From the NCBI GenBank assembly GCA_035480415.1, contig DATIHT010000006.1, positions 1 through 35,716 on the forward strand: a stretch of DNA of 35,716 bases. The letters are read 5' to 3'. This document shows positions 14,486 through 21,939 of the stretch, one piece after another (the stretch's first letter is position 1; every line of letters begins with the position of its first letter). The stretch is from DATIHT01 sp035480415 (GTDB taxonomy: Bacteria > Patescibacteriota > Microgenomatia > Curtissbacterales > GWA2-41-24). The translations under genes were made by a program, and so were the position numbers. Under the pieces are notes generated by a model. That model saw only the letters and a program-made list of their open reading frames with translations, did no database searches and was not told the origin of the DNA.

Positions 14486-15288
14486 TAATTCATCCCTTCT
14501 AAAAATTTTCGATACTTTCTTTCAAGAAAAAGGTTTGTATCTTTATACATATATTTAAATAATTCCACTGACGCTTTGTGCCCCATACATACTACATAAA
14601 ACGGTGTTTTTTGATGAGCGATTTTTATACCTATTTTTGCTTTATATAATTCCCCCAGAACATTGATAAAAAAGCCATGTAGAAACGATGCCATACTATG
14701 GCTGGCGGTATAAAAATAAACTACAAGTTTACTTGGATAATTTGTATTCCTTAAAACTACGGACCCATCGCCGTCAAAATAGCCTCTAATGAAATGCCAA
14801 ACAAAAACTTTAGGTATTTTAGGAGGCATAAGAGTTAAACTTTTTCTCTCTGTTACGCCTAATATATTCAAATCATTGAATAATACTGGATCAGAAATTC
14901 GTAAGCTGTAAGAAACCTTGCCGTTTAAACGTACCTTTTCTCTAATAGGTCCTTGGTAATTCATAACCTGCTTGATTTTTTCAATTACGTCCTTATCGTC
15001 GCAAGCTACATGCAGCATATGGGCACGGCCTGTCCTGCATATATTTCCATCAGCAGCAAAGAACCCTAAAACATAAGCCATTTCAGCAGACCATTTGCCA
15101 AAGAAGTTTGAATTTATAGGGTGTTTTCGAATTCGTTGCTGGAAGGGAAGATATCTTATTTTAGATTGAATCGAGGAAGGCGAACGATTAATTGTTCGCC
15201 CCATTTCTTTATAAGTTAGCTTTCCTATACTTTCTTGAATGAACCTCAATTCCTCGTTCAACCAAGGGCGGGTGAACTGATTTGGCAT
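14485..15288 (-). CDS. Free-standing LAGLIDADG endonuclease-like protein with N-terminal HTH
   Basis: 267 residues. The first ~50 (WLNEELRFIQESIGKLTYKEMGRTINRSPSSIQSKIRYL) form a Myb/SANT-like helix-turn-helix. Two LAGLIDADG helices follow: AYVLGFFAADGNI (about 72-84) and WHFIRGYFDGDGSV (about 164-177). Each has its acidic residue, so a single chain could form the active pair. Such proteins are usually intron- or intein-borne nucleases, but here no intron or intein is evident. It instead leads pcrA with a 1-nt overlap, so it may be a domesticated nuclease or regulator (inference). The start at 15288 is set by a TATAAT box 6 nt upstream; an alternative start at 15324 lies within the -35 region. 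Confidence 0.85.
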   Translation of the reverse strand: MPNQFTRPWLNEELRFIQESIGKLTYKEMGRTINRSPSSIQSKIRYLPFQQRIRKHPINSNFFGKWSAEMAYVLGFFAADGNICRTGRAHMLHVACDDKDVIEKIKQVMNYQGPIREKVRLNGKVSYSLRISDPVLFNDLNILGVTERKSLTLMPPKIPKVFVWHFIRGYFDGDGSVVLRNTNYPSKLVVYFYTASHSMASFLHGFFINVLGELYKAKIGIKIAHQKTPFYVVCMGHKASVELFKYMYKDTNLFLERKYRKFLEGMN

Positions 15289-15294
15289 TATAGT

Positions 15295-15324
15295 ATTATA
15301 ACAAGGCTGCAAATTATCTAACAA
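15295..15324 (-). promoter_or_regulatory. Promoter of the endonuclease-pcrA pair
   Basis: On the minus strand TTGTTA (15324-15319), an 18-bp spacer, TATAAT (15300-15295), then 6 nt to ATG 15288. Confidence 0.6.
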
Positions 15325-15335
15325 GATTAATTATC

Positions 15336-15390
15336 CGATTCACCGCTCACTGATTTGCTGATTTACTGACTCACCGACTCACTGATATAA
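15336..15390. repeat. Degenerate octamer repeat (TGAYTYAC-like) upstream of trxA
   Basis: Units CGATTCAC, CGCTCAC, TGATTTGC, TGATTTAC, TGACTCAC, CGACTCAC and TGATATAA run directly into the -10 box. The first full set is ~47 bp. It occupies the place of the -35 element. Confidence 0.75.
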
Positions 15391-15391
15391 T
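15386..15391 (+). promoter_or_regulatory. -10 box of trxA operon
   Basis: Perfect TATAAT, 9 nt before ATG 15401. A weak TTACTG lies 17 bp upstream within the octamer repeat. Confidence 0.55.
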
Positions 15392-15400
15392 ACTCGCCAT

Positions 15401-15664
15401 ATGGTCAAATTACTTGATTTTTGGGCAGAGTGGTGCGGGCCTTGTAAATTCATGGAGCCCACACTCGAAGAAATCGAAAAAGAACTAAAAGGCAAAGTAC
15501 AAATCGAAAAGATTAACGTCGACGAAAATCAGGAAATTGCAGCCCAACACGGCGTTATGTCTATCCCAACCTATATCGTCATGAAAGATGATAAAGAAGT
15601 GGAAAGAATCATCGGCGCGACCTCAAAAGAGAATTTGCTAAAGGCAATCTCTAAAAATGAGTAA
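15401..15664 (+). CDS. trxA: Thioredoxin
   Basis: An 87-residue compact thioredoxin. FWAEWCGPC has the redox pair Cys12/Cys15, followed by INVDENQEIAAQHGVMSIPTYIVMKD with the conserved cis-Pro, and a GATSKENLLKAI C-terminal helix. It reduces cytoplasmic disulfides. It is ~20 residues shorter than E. coli TrxA because the first strand and helix are trimmed. It is the first gene of a trxA-tpiA-LCP run and overlaps tpiA by 8 nt. Confidence 0.95.
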   Translation: MVKLLDFWAEWCGPCKFMEPTLEEIEKELKGKVQIEKINVDENQEIAAQHGVMSIPTYIVMKDDKEVERIIGATSKENLLKAISKNE

Positions 15665-16322
15665 TCTCACGCCCTTCCTCGTTGCAAATTTCAAAGCAAA
15701 TAAAAAAACTGGAGACGAAATCTCAAATTGGATTGATACTGTAAACGAAAAAGTTGAAGACTTTCGGGGAACAGTAATTATTGCTCCTCCCTACACGAAT
15801 CTTGCACAAACAGATTGGAAATTAAAAAGCATCAATTCAAAAATTAAACTCTCAAGCCAAGACCTGTCCAAATTTGAACAAGGTGCCTATACGGGTGAGG
15901 TAACTGCAAGTTTACTATCCGACCTTTGTGCATACTCAATAATCGGTCATTCAGAGCGCAGACAAAATTTTAATGAAACAGACGAAGTGCTGGAAACTAA
16001 AGTTCAGATGGCGACTTCAGCAAAAATTCAGCCCATTTTTTGTATACAGGCAGTAGATACCTTAATTCCAAAAGGTGTCAATGTTGTCGCATACGAACCT
16101 ATTTTTGCAATCGGAACGGGAAATCCGGACACACCCCAAAATGCGAAAGAAATTGCAAAAAAAGTTAAGGAAAAAGGGGAATATACGATTTTATACGGAG
16201 GCTCGGTTACAGCAGAAAATGTTAAATCTTTTTTGGAAGAGAATGTAATTGATGGGGTTTTAGTTGGTGGTGCAAGTCAAAATCCTCAATCTTTTGCAAC
16301 AATAATAGAAGCAGCAAAATAA
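15657..16322 (+). CDS. tpiA: Triosephosphate isomerase, shortened
   Basis: 221 residues versus ~250 usual. It interconverts DHAP and glyceraldehyde 3-phosphate in glycolysis. Catalytic residues are intact: Asn11/Lys13 (NFK), His98 (IIGHSERR) and Glu147 (AYEPIFAIGTG). The phosphate-binding YGGSV and GVLVGGAS loops are also present. About 20-25 residues are missing between beta-5 (PIFCIQ) and beta-6 (VVAYEP), where the CxGE loop and helix alpha-5 normally lie. Translation is coupled to trxA. Confidence 0.95.
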   Translation: MSNLTPFLVANFKANKKTGDEISNWIDTVNEKVEDFRGTVIIAPPYTNLAQTDWKLKSINSKIKLSSQDLSKFEQGAYTGEVTASLLSDLCAYSIIGHSERRQNFNETDEVLETKVQMATSAKIQPIFCIQAVDTLIPKGVNVVAYEPIFAIGTGNPDTPQNAKEIAKKVKEKGEYTILYGGSVTAENVKSFLEENVIDGVLVGGASQNPQSFATIIEAAK

Positions 16323-16325
16323 TTT

Positions 16326-17468
16326 ATGCGCACATATAGTGAGTCTCCAAAGAGCTCAACCAATCTGGTCAAAATTCTAATCCTGACAATTACAGCTGCA
16401 ATTATTCTGTTTGCTGTTGCCAAAATCTTTCATATTGAGCGTTTTCTCCTAAGTGGACCAGGAAGTGTAATTCAGCTGGTTACAGGTTCTGGTATTAAAT
16501 CCTATCATGGCAGAACCAACATCCTGCTTTTGGGAATCGGCGGCGAAGGTCACGACGGTCCGAATCTTTCAGACACAATGATTCTGGCCTCGATAGACAA
16601 AGAAGGCAAAGACCCGGTTTTAATTTCTATCCCGCGCGATCTGTGGGCACCAACCCTGCCGGGCAAGATTAACTCTGCCTACGCGATTGGCCAGGAAAAA
16701 GACGGCGAAGGCTTAAAACTTGCAGAAGACACAGTAAGCAAGCTGTTGGGTGTTCCAATTCACTATGGAGCCAGGATGGATTTTAGCGGTTTTGAGAAAG
16801 CAGTGGATACTGTTGGTGGTCTGGATATTGAGGTCGACAATTCCTTCACAGATTATATGTATCCGATTTCGGGCAAAGAAAACGATCTTTGTGGCTATAA
16901 AATCGAATATCAAGAAGTAGACGGAACCAAAACCCAGGTTGTGACTGGTGCAAGTTCATCTGCAATTCCGCTTTGGGAAATTACCGATGCGAATACCCCT
17001 TTTACTTGTAGGTACGAAACTCTAAATTTTCAAAAAGGCCCCCTTCACCTTGATGGTACAACAGCCTTAAAATTTGTTCGCTCCAGGCATGGAACCAACG
17101 AAGAAGGATCCGATTTTGCCAGAGCCGCACGTCAGCAAAAAGTAATTTTAGCGTTTCGCCAAAAAGTAATTTCTTCCCAAACACTTCTCTCGCCAACAAC
17201 AATTGTTAGCCTAATTAGTACATTCGACAAATCGATAGATACCGACATTACAAACGACGACATTCCGCTTTTTATTAAACTTGGTCAAAAAATCGATCCT
17301 GCAACCATAAGAAGAGTGGTTCTGGACGCCGGCCGTAACGAAAGTGTTTTAGATGTTGGGGATGCAAGTAAATATAATGGCCAATACGTTCTGGACCCAA
17401 AAACAGACAACTGGACCGATCTTGCAGAATACGTTCAGGGAGAAATCTTCAAGCTTCAGGCAAAGTAA
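16326..17468 (+). CDS. LytR-CpsA-Psr (LCP) family glycopolymer transferase
   Basis: 380 residues. A short cytoplasmic end and one helix (ILILTITAAIILFAVAKIF) are followed by the extracellular LCP domain: NILLLGIGGEGHDGPNLSDTMILASID, VLISIPRDLWAP, YGARMDFSGFEKAVDTVGGLDIEV, and ALKFVRSRHG with the conserved arginines. LCP enzymes transfer lipid-linked glycopolymers to peptidoglycan. A C-terminal extension (about 280-380) with DNWTDLAEYVQGEIFKL resembles a LytR_C-like region. The gene starts 3 bp after tpiA. Confidence 0.93.
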   Translation: MRTYSESPKSSTNLVKILILTITAAIILFAVAKIFHIERFLLSGPGSVIQLVTGSGIKSYHGRTNILLLGIGGEGHDGPNLSDTMILASIDKEGKDPVLISIPRDLWAPTLPGKINSAYAIGQEKDGEGLKLAEDTVSKLLGVPIHYGARMDFSGFEKAVDTVGGLDIEVDNSFTDYMYPISGKENDLCGYKIEYQEVDGTKTQVVTGASSSAIPLWEITDANTPFTCRYETLNFQKGPLHLDGTTALKFVRSRHGTNEEGSDFARAARQQKVILAFRQKVISSQTLLSPTTIVSLISTFDKSIDTDITNDDIPLFIKLGQKIDPATIRRVVLDAGRNESVLDVGDASKYNGQYVLDPKTDNWTDLAEYVQGEIFKLQAK

Positions 17469-17472
17469 TATC

Positions 17473-18600
17473 CTATAAATTGGGATTACTTTCCAGTAGT
17501 TCGTCATGAAATTCTGGTAGCGTGAAATAAAAAGTTGATCCTTTTCCGGGTTCACTTTCAACCCAAATTTTACCACCATGAGATTCGACAATAGATTTAG
17601 CTGTCGCCAAACCAATGCCTCTTCCTGCTGCAACAGCTTTTGAAAGTTCTATTCGAAAACCTTGAGTAAAAACCTTATCTAGATCTTCTTTTGGCATTCC
17701 AACTCCTTCGTCTTGAACAGAAAATTTAATTTCTCCGCCTCCTTGAGTTGCGGATACAACTATTGTGGAGCCATCGTTACTGTACTTATGAGCATTATTG
17801 AGCAAGTTTCTAAGAACAACATATATGGAACCTTCATTGCATTGAATAAAATCTACATCTTCGGGAATTTCTATTTTTACTGGACGCTCCTTAAACGTTT
17901 CAATTCTAAAAATTTCTACAGCCCTTTGAATTATTCTTTTTGGATTAGCTGGAATCAGTTCAGGCTCTCGACCGGCCACAATATCTACTAGACTTTTGTT
18001 AATCTCTATATTGTGTTCCGAATATAAAACTATCTCCCCAAGGCCGGAATCAATAGCATCATTGCCTAAGTTAGCAATTGTCCTCATAAGAATGCTGGCT
18101 GTACCAAGAACTATTGTGGGGTAAGGTCTATTCTCGTGGTCCCACTGGTCAACCCTCTCAAGAAGTCGTTGAATATTCTCGTCAGATTCTTGCTTTTGCT
18201 GTTCCAATGTTTGCATAGCCAAAACTTTATCGTGAACATCAATGGCAGCTCCGTACCAGCCCTCAATTTTGTCATTTTGAGTCATTGGCATTATTATCCA
18301 TTCAACCCATTTATGAGTACCGGAATTTGCATCCATAAGACGAACGAAACTTCTTCTTAAACTACCTGTAGGATTAATATATGGTTGCATAACTAACCCG
18401 ATATCTGCTGGATAAACCGCATTTGTCCAGCTTAACCCGTAAGAATCATCCACACTCTGGCCCGTACGATCAGTCCATGAAGGATTTTCTCCAAAGAATC
18501 TACCATTTGCATCCTGAATCCAAGAAACTTTGGCTACTTGCTCACCTGAAAAAATAAAACGCTCACGAGATAAATCTCGCGAGCTATCAACTTCACTCAT
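17473..18600 (-). CDS. Orphan PAS-domain sensor histidine kinase
   Basis: 375 residues, no membrane helix, so cytoplasmic. A PAS/PAC fold covers about 25-125 (WIQDANGRFFGENPSW, GWYGAAIDVHDKV), then a coiled coil. A divergent H-box (WDHENRPYPTIVLGTA, candidate phospho-His155) replaces the usual HExRTPLT. The ATPase domain is complete: N-box NLLNNAHKYS, DEGVGM and GRGIGLATAKSIVESHGG. It would sense a cytoplasmic signal and phosphorylate a response regulator, but none is encoded in this window. It is convergent with the LCP gene (4 bp apart). Confidence 0.9.
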   Translation of the reverse strand: MSEVDSSRDLSRERFIFSGEQVAKVSWIQDANGRFFGENPSWTDRTGQSVDDSYGLSWTNAVYPADIGLVMQPYINPTGSLRRSFVRLMDANSGTHKWVEWIIMPMTQNDKIEGWYGAAIDVHDKVLAMQTLEQQKQESDENIQRLLERVDQWDHENRPYPTIVLGTASILMRTIANLGNDAIDSGLGEIVLYSEHNIEINKSLVDIVAGREPELIPANPKRIIQRAVEIFRIETFKERPVKIEIPEDVDFIQCNEGSIYVVLRNLLNNAHKYSNDGSTIVVSATQGGGEIKFSVQDEGVGMPKEDLDKVFTQGFRIELSKAVAAGRGIGLATAKSIVESHGGKIWVESEPGKGSTFYFTLPEFHDELLESNPNL

Positions 18601-18611
18601 AACGAAAAAGA

Positions 18612-18632
18612 ATTGTAGGACAATTAATGTCC
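18612..18632 (-). promoter_or_regulatory. -10 box and inverted repeat upstream of the kinase gene
   Basis: TACAAT on the minus strand (18617-18612) lies 11 nt before ATG 18600. Immediately upstream GGACA-ATTAA-TGTCC (18618-18632) is a perfect 5-bp inverted repeat in the spacer region, a possible operator. Confidence 0.4.
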
Positions 18633-18660
18633 GTTAGCAAATTTAGGGATAAATAAAAAT

Positions 18661-18891
18661 TTAAGATTCCTTGAAGGAAGTAACCAGCTTTAGGGTTCCA
18701 AATACAAAAAGGACAATTCCACCGACAAAAAGGAGATAAGTAATTTCTGTAGAACCTGCACTAGGCAATGAACCTGAAGTTCCGCCTTTTGGTGCCGAAC
18801 TTGTGGCACTTTGTGCAAATGCGTTGGTAGCTAAAGCTAAATAGGCGAGTGTAGAAGAAACAACACTGGCGATCTTTGGCAGCTTTGACAT
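18661..18891 (-). CDS. Small surface protein with LPxAG-type sorting tail
   Basis: 76 residues. The signal peptide ends TNAFA. A Ser/Thr/Gly linker follows (QSATSSAPKGGTSGS), then LPSAG, a hydrophobic helix (ITYLLFVGGIVLFVFGTLKLV) and a short charged end. The LPxxG-helix-charge order looks like a sortase sorting signal, though the motif is LPSAG rather than LPxTG. It may be a minimal cell-surface anchor peptide. No sortase gene is seen in the window. A TATAGT box lies 9 nt before the start. Confidence 0.7.
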   Translation of the reverse strand: MSKLPKIASVVSSTLAYLALATNAFAQSATSSAPKGGTSGSLPSAGSTEITYLLFVGGIVLFVFGTLKLVTSFKES

Positions 18892-18937
18892 CTTATATCT
18901 ACTATAAGAAAAATACCCTTACTTGTCAATGGAAAAC

Positions 18938-19027
18938 TTAAGCTTTTGCAGCGACAGCTTTAACCGCAGGTTTTGAGGTAGATTTAACCAATTTCGGAAG
19001 TCTCAATTTTAAGCGTGAGCTTTTAGA
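18938..19027 (-). pseudogene. Duplicated 3' end of rpsT (S20 tail remnant)
   Basis: This minus-strand frame has no start codon but reads SKSSRLKLRLPKLVKSTSKPAVKAVAAKA and stops. It closely parallels the end of the intact S20 just upstream (NKASRLKSRLSKLVKSTKVSSKPKIA). The DNA shares CTCACGCTTAAA and GTTAAATCTAC. It looks like a tandem duplication or the left-over tail of a replaced rpsT copy. Confidence 0.6.
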
Positions 19028-19036
19028 TAATGAAAC

Positions 19037-19062
19037 ACTATTGAAGCAACTATTTCAATAGT
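19037..19062. repeat. 9-bp inverted repeat downstream of rpsT
   Basis: ACTATTGAA and TTCAATAGT form a 9-bp stem with an 8-nt loop between the S20 stop and the duplicated tail. There is no clear T-run on the minus strand, so it is at best a weak terminator. Confidence 0.45.
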
Positions 19063-19085
19063 AGTGAAGTTATCGCAAGGCCGAT

Positions 19086-19352
19086 TTAAGCTATTTTAGG
19101 TTTGGAACTAACTTTAGTAGATTTAACTAATTTAGACAATCGGGACTTTAAGCGTGAGGCCTTATTCTTGTGAATAACATTAACCTTTGCTGCTTTGTCC
19201 AAAGCTTTATATACGGTAGTCAAAAGTGCAGCAGTAGGAGTCTTTCTAAAATCATGAATTGCTTTTTTGTAAGCATTTTTCCTCAGCAAATTGACAGCGG
19301 TCTTGCGCTTGTCTTGCCTGACTTTTTTAATTGCTTGTTTTATAACTGGCAT
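19086..19352 (-). CDS. rpsT: Small ribosomal subunit protein bS20
   Basis: 88 residues, highly basic: MPVIKQAIKKVRQDKRKTAVNLLRKNAYKKAIHDFRKTPTAALLTTVYKALDKAAKVNVIHKNKASRLKSRLSKL. This is the classic three-helix S20 pattern ending in KASRLKSRL. It binds 16S rRNA during early 30S assembly. It is a single gene divergent from murJ. A degenerate copy of its last ~28 codons lies immediately downstream. Confidence 0.93.
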   Translation of the reverse strand: MPVIKQAIKKVRQDKRKTAVNLLRKNAYKKAIHDFRKTPTAALLTTVYKALDKAAKVNVIHKNKASRLKSRLSKLVKSTKVSSKPKIA

Positions 19353-19453
19353 AAATATAGAATTTCTAAGTATTAATTCTGCTTTCCCAAAATTAATTAA
19401 TTAGACTAATTTAGAAGTGTATTCTATCATAAAATTTACAGCTTACAAATGGG

Positions 19454-19480
19454 ACCCCGAAATTTGTAAAAATTTGGGGT
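19454..19480 (+). other. Hairpin with GNRA-type loop in the murJ leader
   Basis: ACCCC-g-AAATTT pairs with AAATTT-GGGGT around a GTAA loop (GNRA class): 11 bp with one bulged G. It ends 9 nt before the murJ ATG, and the GGGG near the start, the only Shine-Dalgarno-like stretch there, lies in the stem. It could modulate murJ translation. Confidence 0.55.
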
Positions 19481-19489
19481 TAATTTATT

Positions 19490-21154
19490 ATGTTTTCAAT
19501 TTTCAAAAATAGCGCTACTTTACTTAAAAAACAACAACAGGATATTCTTTCTGCCGCATTCGTAATCGCTTTTTCGGTTGCCGCGTCAAGACTACTTGGT
19601 TTAGTCAGGTATAGATTACTCGCCTCCTACTTCGGAGGAGATATCAAGATGCTCGATTCTTTTATCGCAGCATCCACAATCCCGGACGCAATTTTCGAAG
19701 TTTTAATATTTGGCACCATCGCGCTTGCCTTTATCCCTGTATTTTCCCAATATCTTGCCCAGGACCAGTTAAAAAAAGCTTGGGAATTAACCTCCAAAAT
19801 GATCTCGCTTGGTCTTTTGGTTTTTGTGGTCTTTACAGCACTGGTAATAATTTTTGCTCCACAAATTGCTTCTCTTATTGCACCGGGCGTTATTGCAGAT
19901 TTCCCGGAATCAAGAGCAATTATCGCCAGGCTTTTAAGAATCATGATTTTTGCAGAACTTTTTTTCGTATTCTCAATCTTTATTACCGGTATTTTGCAAT
20001 CGTTTCAAAGGTTTACAATACCCGCCATAGCCTCAATCTTCTATAACGTCGGCATAATAATCGCAATCGTTTTTTTGTCACCGGTTTTTGGAATCTACGC
20101 ACCGGCAATCGGTATGATAATTGGCGCACTTTTGCATCTTATTATCCAGATGCCAATGGCGCTTTCCTTGGGTTTTAAATTCAAGCTGGACATAGATTTC
20201 AGAAACCGCGACGTTCGCGAAATGTTTGCCCTTATGTGGCCAAGAACACTGTCGCTTGCAGTACTTAGACTTTCCGACATTATCAACATTGCCCTGGCAT
20301 CGTTGGCAGCCGCAGGTACTATCGTTGCTTTCAACTTTGCCCAGGTTTTGCAACTTGCCCCAATCTCACTTTTTGCTGGAAGCCTGGCGCAGGCTGCTCT
20401 TCCTTCACTTTCCATCGAATTTAACAAGCAAAGATACGAACAATTCAAAAAAATATTTACAGAGTCTTTTCATCAGATTCTATTTTTAATCCTGCCCGCA
20501 GCGGCTATTTTGGCAGTTTTAAGAATTCCCGTAGTAAGGCTTGTTTTTGGAGCAAAAGAATTTCCCTGGGAAGTTACAGTTCTAACCGGCAGGACTCTGA
20601 TTGCATTCTCAATAGGTATTGCAGCCCAGGCTACAAGTTTGCTCTTCTTAAGAGGGTTCCATGCACTTCGCGACAGCATGACTCCGGTAAAGATTAATGT
20701 GACAAGTGTACTAATAAATATTGTAATGAGCTTAATTTTGGTAAAAGTACTACATCTTTCCATAATTTATCTGGCAATGGCATATTCATTTGCCAACATA
20801 CTAAATGCCACTCTTATGCTTTATTTCCTGGACAAAAAGGTAAAGTTCGACAAGAAAAATTTGCTCGAAGCTCCTGCAAAAATGGTTTTAATAAGTATTC
20901 TTACGGGGCTCGCACTCTACGTGCCAATGAAATTCTTAGACCAACTCGTTTTTGATACCACAAGAACATTCGGATTATTGCTCCTAACGTCAATTGCAAC
21001 AATTGTTGGTCTTGGTGTTTACTTACTTTTGTCGATAATCCTTAAAATAAAAGAGGTTTCTATTTTTTACAACCTTGGTAAAAAAGTAATCATGCTTCCC
21101 TCAAAGCTTGTAAAACCCGCCCCAACTTCCATAGAAGCACAAGAAAACCCCTAG
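19490..21154 (+). CDS. murJ: Lipid II flippase MurJ
   Basis: 554 residues, about 14 transmembrane helices, MOP superfamily. The N-terminus AFVIAFSVAASRLLGLVRYRLLASYFGG, followed by DSFIAASTIPDAIFEVLIFGTIALAFIPVFSQ, is the MurJ signature, with the conserved Arg residues of the first helices. It flips lipid II to the outer face for wall synthesis. Together with FemX and the LCP transferase it shows that this organism builds a peptidoglycan wall. It is a single gene with a structured leader. Confidence 0.93.
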   Translation: MFSIFKNSATLLKKQQQDILSAAFVIAFSVAASRLLGLVRYRLLASYFGGDIKMLDSFIAASTIPDAIFEVLIFGTIALAFIPVFSQYLAQDQLKKAWELTSKMISLGLLVFVVFTALVIIFAPQIASLIAPGVIADFPESRAIIARLLRIMIFAELFFVFSIFITGILQSFQRFTIPAIASIFYNVGIIIAIVFLSPVFGIYAPAIGMIIGALLHLIIQMPMALSLGFKFKLDIDFRNRDVREMFALMWPRTLSLAVLRLSDIINIALASLAAAGTIVAFNFAQVLQLAPISLFAGSLAQAALPSLSIEFNKQRYEQFKKIFTESFHQILFLILPAAAILAVLRIPVVRLVFGAKEFPWEVTVLTGRTLIAFSIGIAAQATSLLFLRGFHALRDSMTPVKINVTSVLINIVMSLILVKVLHLSIIYLAMAYSFANILNATLMLYFLDKKVKFDKKNLLEAPAKMVLISILTGLALYVPMKFLDQLVFDTTRTFGLLLLTSIATIVGLGVYLLLSIILKIKEVSIFYNLGKKVIMLPSKLVKPAPTSIEAQENP

Positions 21155-21192
21155 GGATATAGATCATAGAGATTCACAGACACAAGTTTAAT

Positions 21193-21876
21193 TTAGGGTA
21201 AAACTTTAGAAGTTTCCACAATACTTTTTATCAAATCTGAATACTGCTCGGGTTTTCCAGTTGTAATACCAATACGCCTCGGGCTATTTCCTTTTATGTA
21301 CAAATCATAATTTACACCCGCGTAATCAGAGCTGGGACCTGGAGCAATCAAGGTAGAGCAAGAGTAAAGAATTTTATCCTCAGAAATAATTTGTTTTACA
21401 CAATCTTCTGAACCATGATCAACATTGTCTGGGTCGCCTTTTGGTGTGGAAATGCCTACCTCTACATCACCTAGTAACGATTCCCTACACATTCCCGACG
21501 GATTAGTCCTATTGGTGAGAATACAATTTAAAACATCATCAATTAACTGCTCACGATCAGCATTCCTTTCTTTTATAAAAACAATGTCTGCAAGCGCTTC
21601 ATTTTCATCAGCCTTAACAGATCGGGGAAAATATTTTGTGGGATAATTAAAACTCACCTTTAGCAAACTATCTGTAAATTTTTCTTTTGGTGAGTTGTAG
21701 TCTGAATTGGGTAGTTTGTCATAAGGAGCAATAAGCTTTGGATATGCCCATTCATTCTCGTTGGAAATTTTATCCTCATTCTTCTGAAATACAAAAAAAA
21801 CCAATAAAAATATAACCGACATGCAAAGCAAAATCACTAATAAGTTTTTGCTCGAATTAGACTTTTTCTTGCTCAC
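21193..21876 (-). CDS. Hypothetical membrane-anchored protein
   Basis: 227 residues. The basic start SKKKSNSSK is followed by one helix (NLLVILLCMSVIFLLVFFVF). The rest is extracytoplasmic: VSFNYPTKYFPRSV resembles the opening of PsbP-like or lipoprotein stress domains. Four cysteines (CILTN, MCRESL, DCVKQ, SCSTL) could form two disulfides. I recognise no family with confidence. The start is a GTG at 21876. Confidence 0.7.
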   Translation of the reverse strand: MSKKKSNSSKNLLVILLCMSVIFLLVFFVFQKNEDKISNENEWAYPKLIAPYDKLPNSDYNSPKEKFTDSLLKVSFNYPTKYFPRSVKADENEALADIVFIKERNADREQLIDDVLNCILTNRTNPSGMCRESLLGDVEVGISTPKGDPDNVDHGSEDCVKQIISEDKILYSCSTLIAPGPSSDYAGVNYDLYIKGNSPRRIGITTGKPEQYSDLIKSIVETSKVLP

Positions 21877-21923
21877 AAGTATAACTATTTCACACTCGCA
21901 GATAGTTAATCAATCTCAATTTC

Positions 21924-21932
21924 TGATAAACT
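21924..21932 (+). promoter_or_regulatory. Extended -10 promoter of lepA
   Basis: TGATAAACT (TGn plus TAAACT), 7 nt before ATG 21940, giving near-leaderless spacing. Confidence 0.4.
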
Positions 21933-21939
21933 TAGCCTC

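Noticed and set aside
21147..21156. CCCTAGGG at the murJ stop as a terminator
   Set aside because: The palindrome has no room for a loop and no T-run follows.
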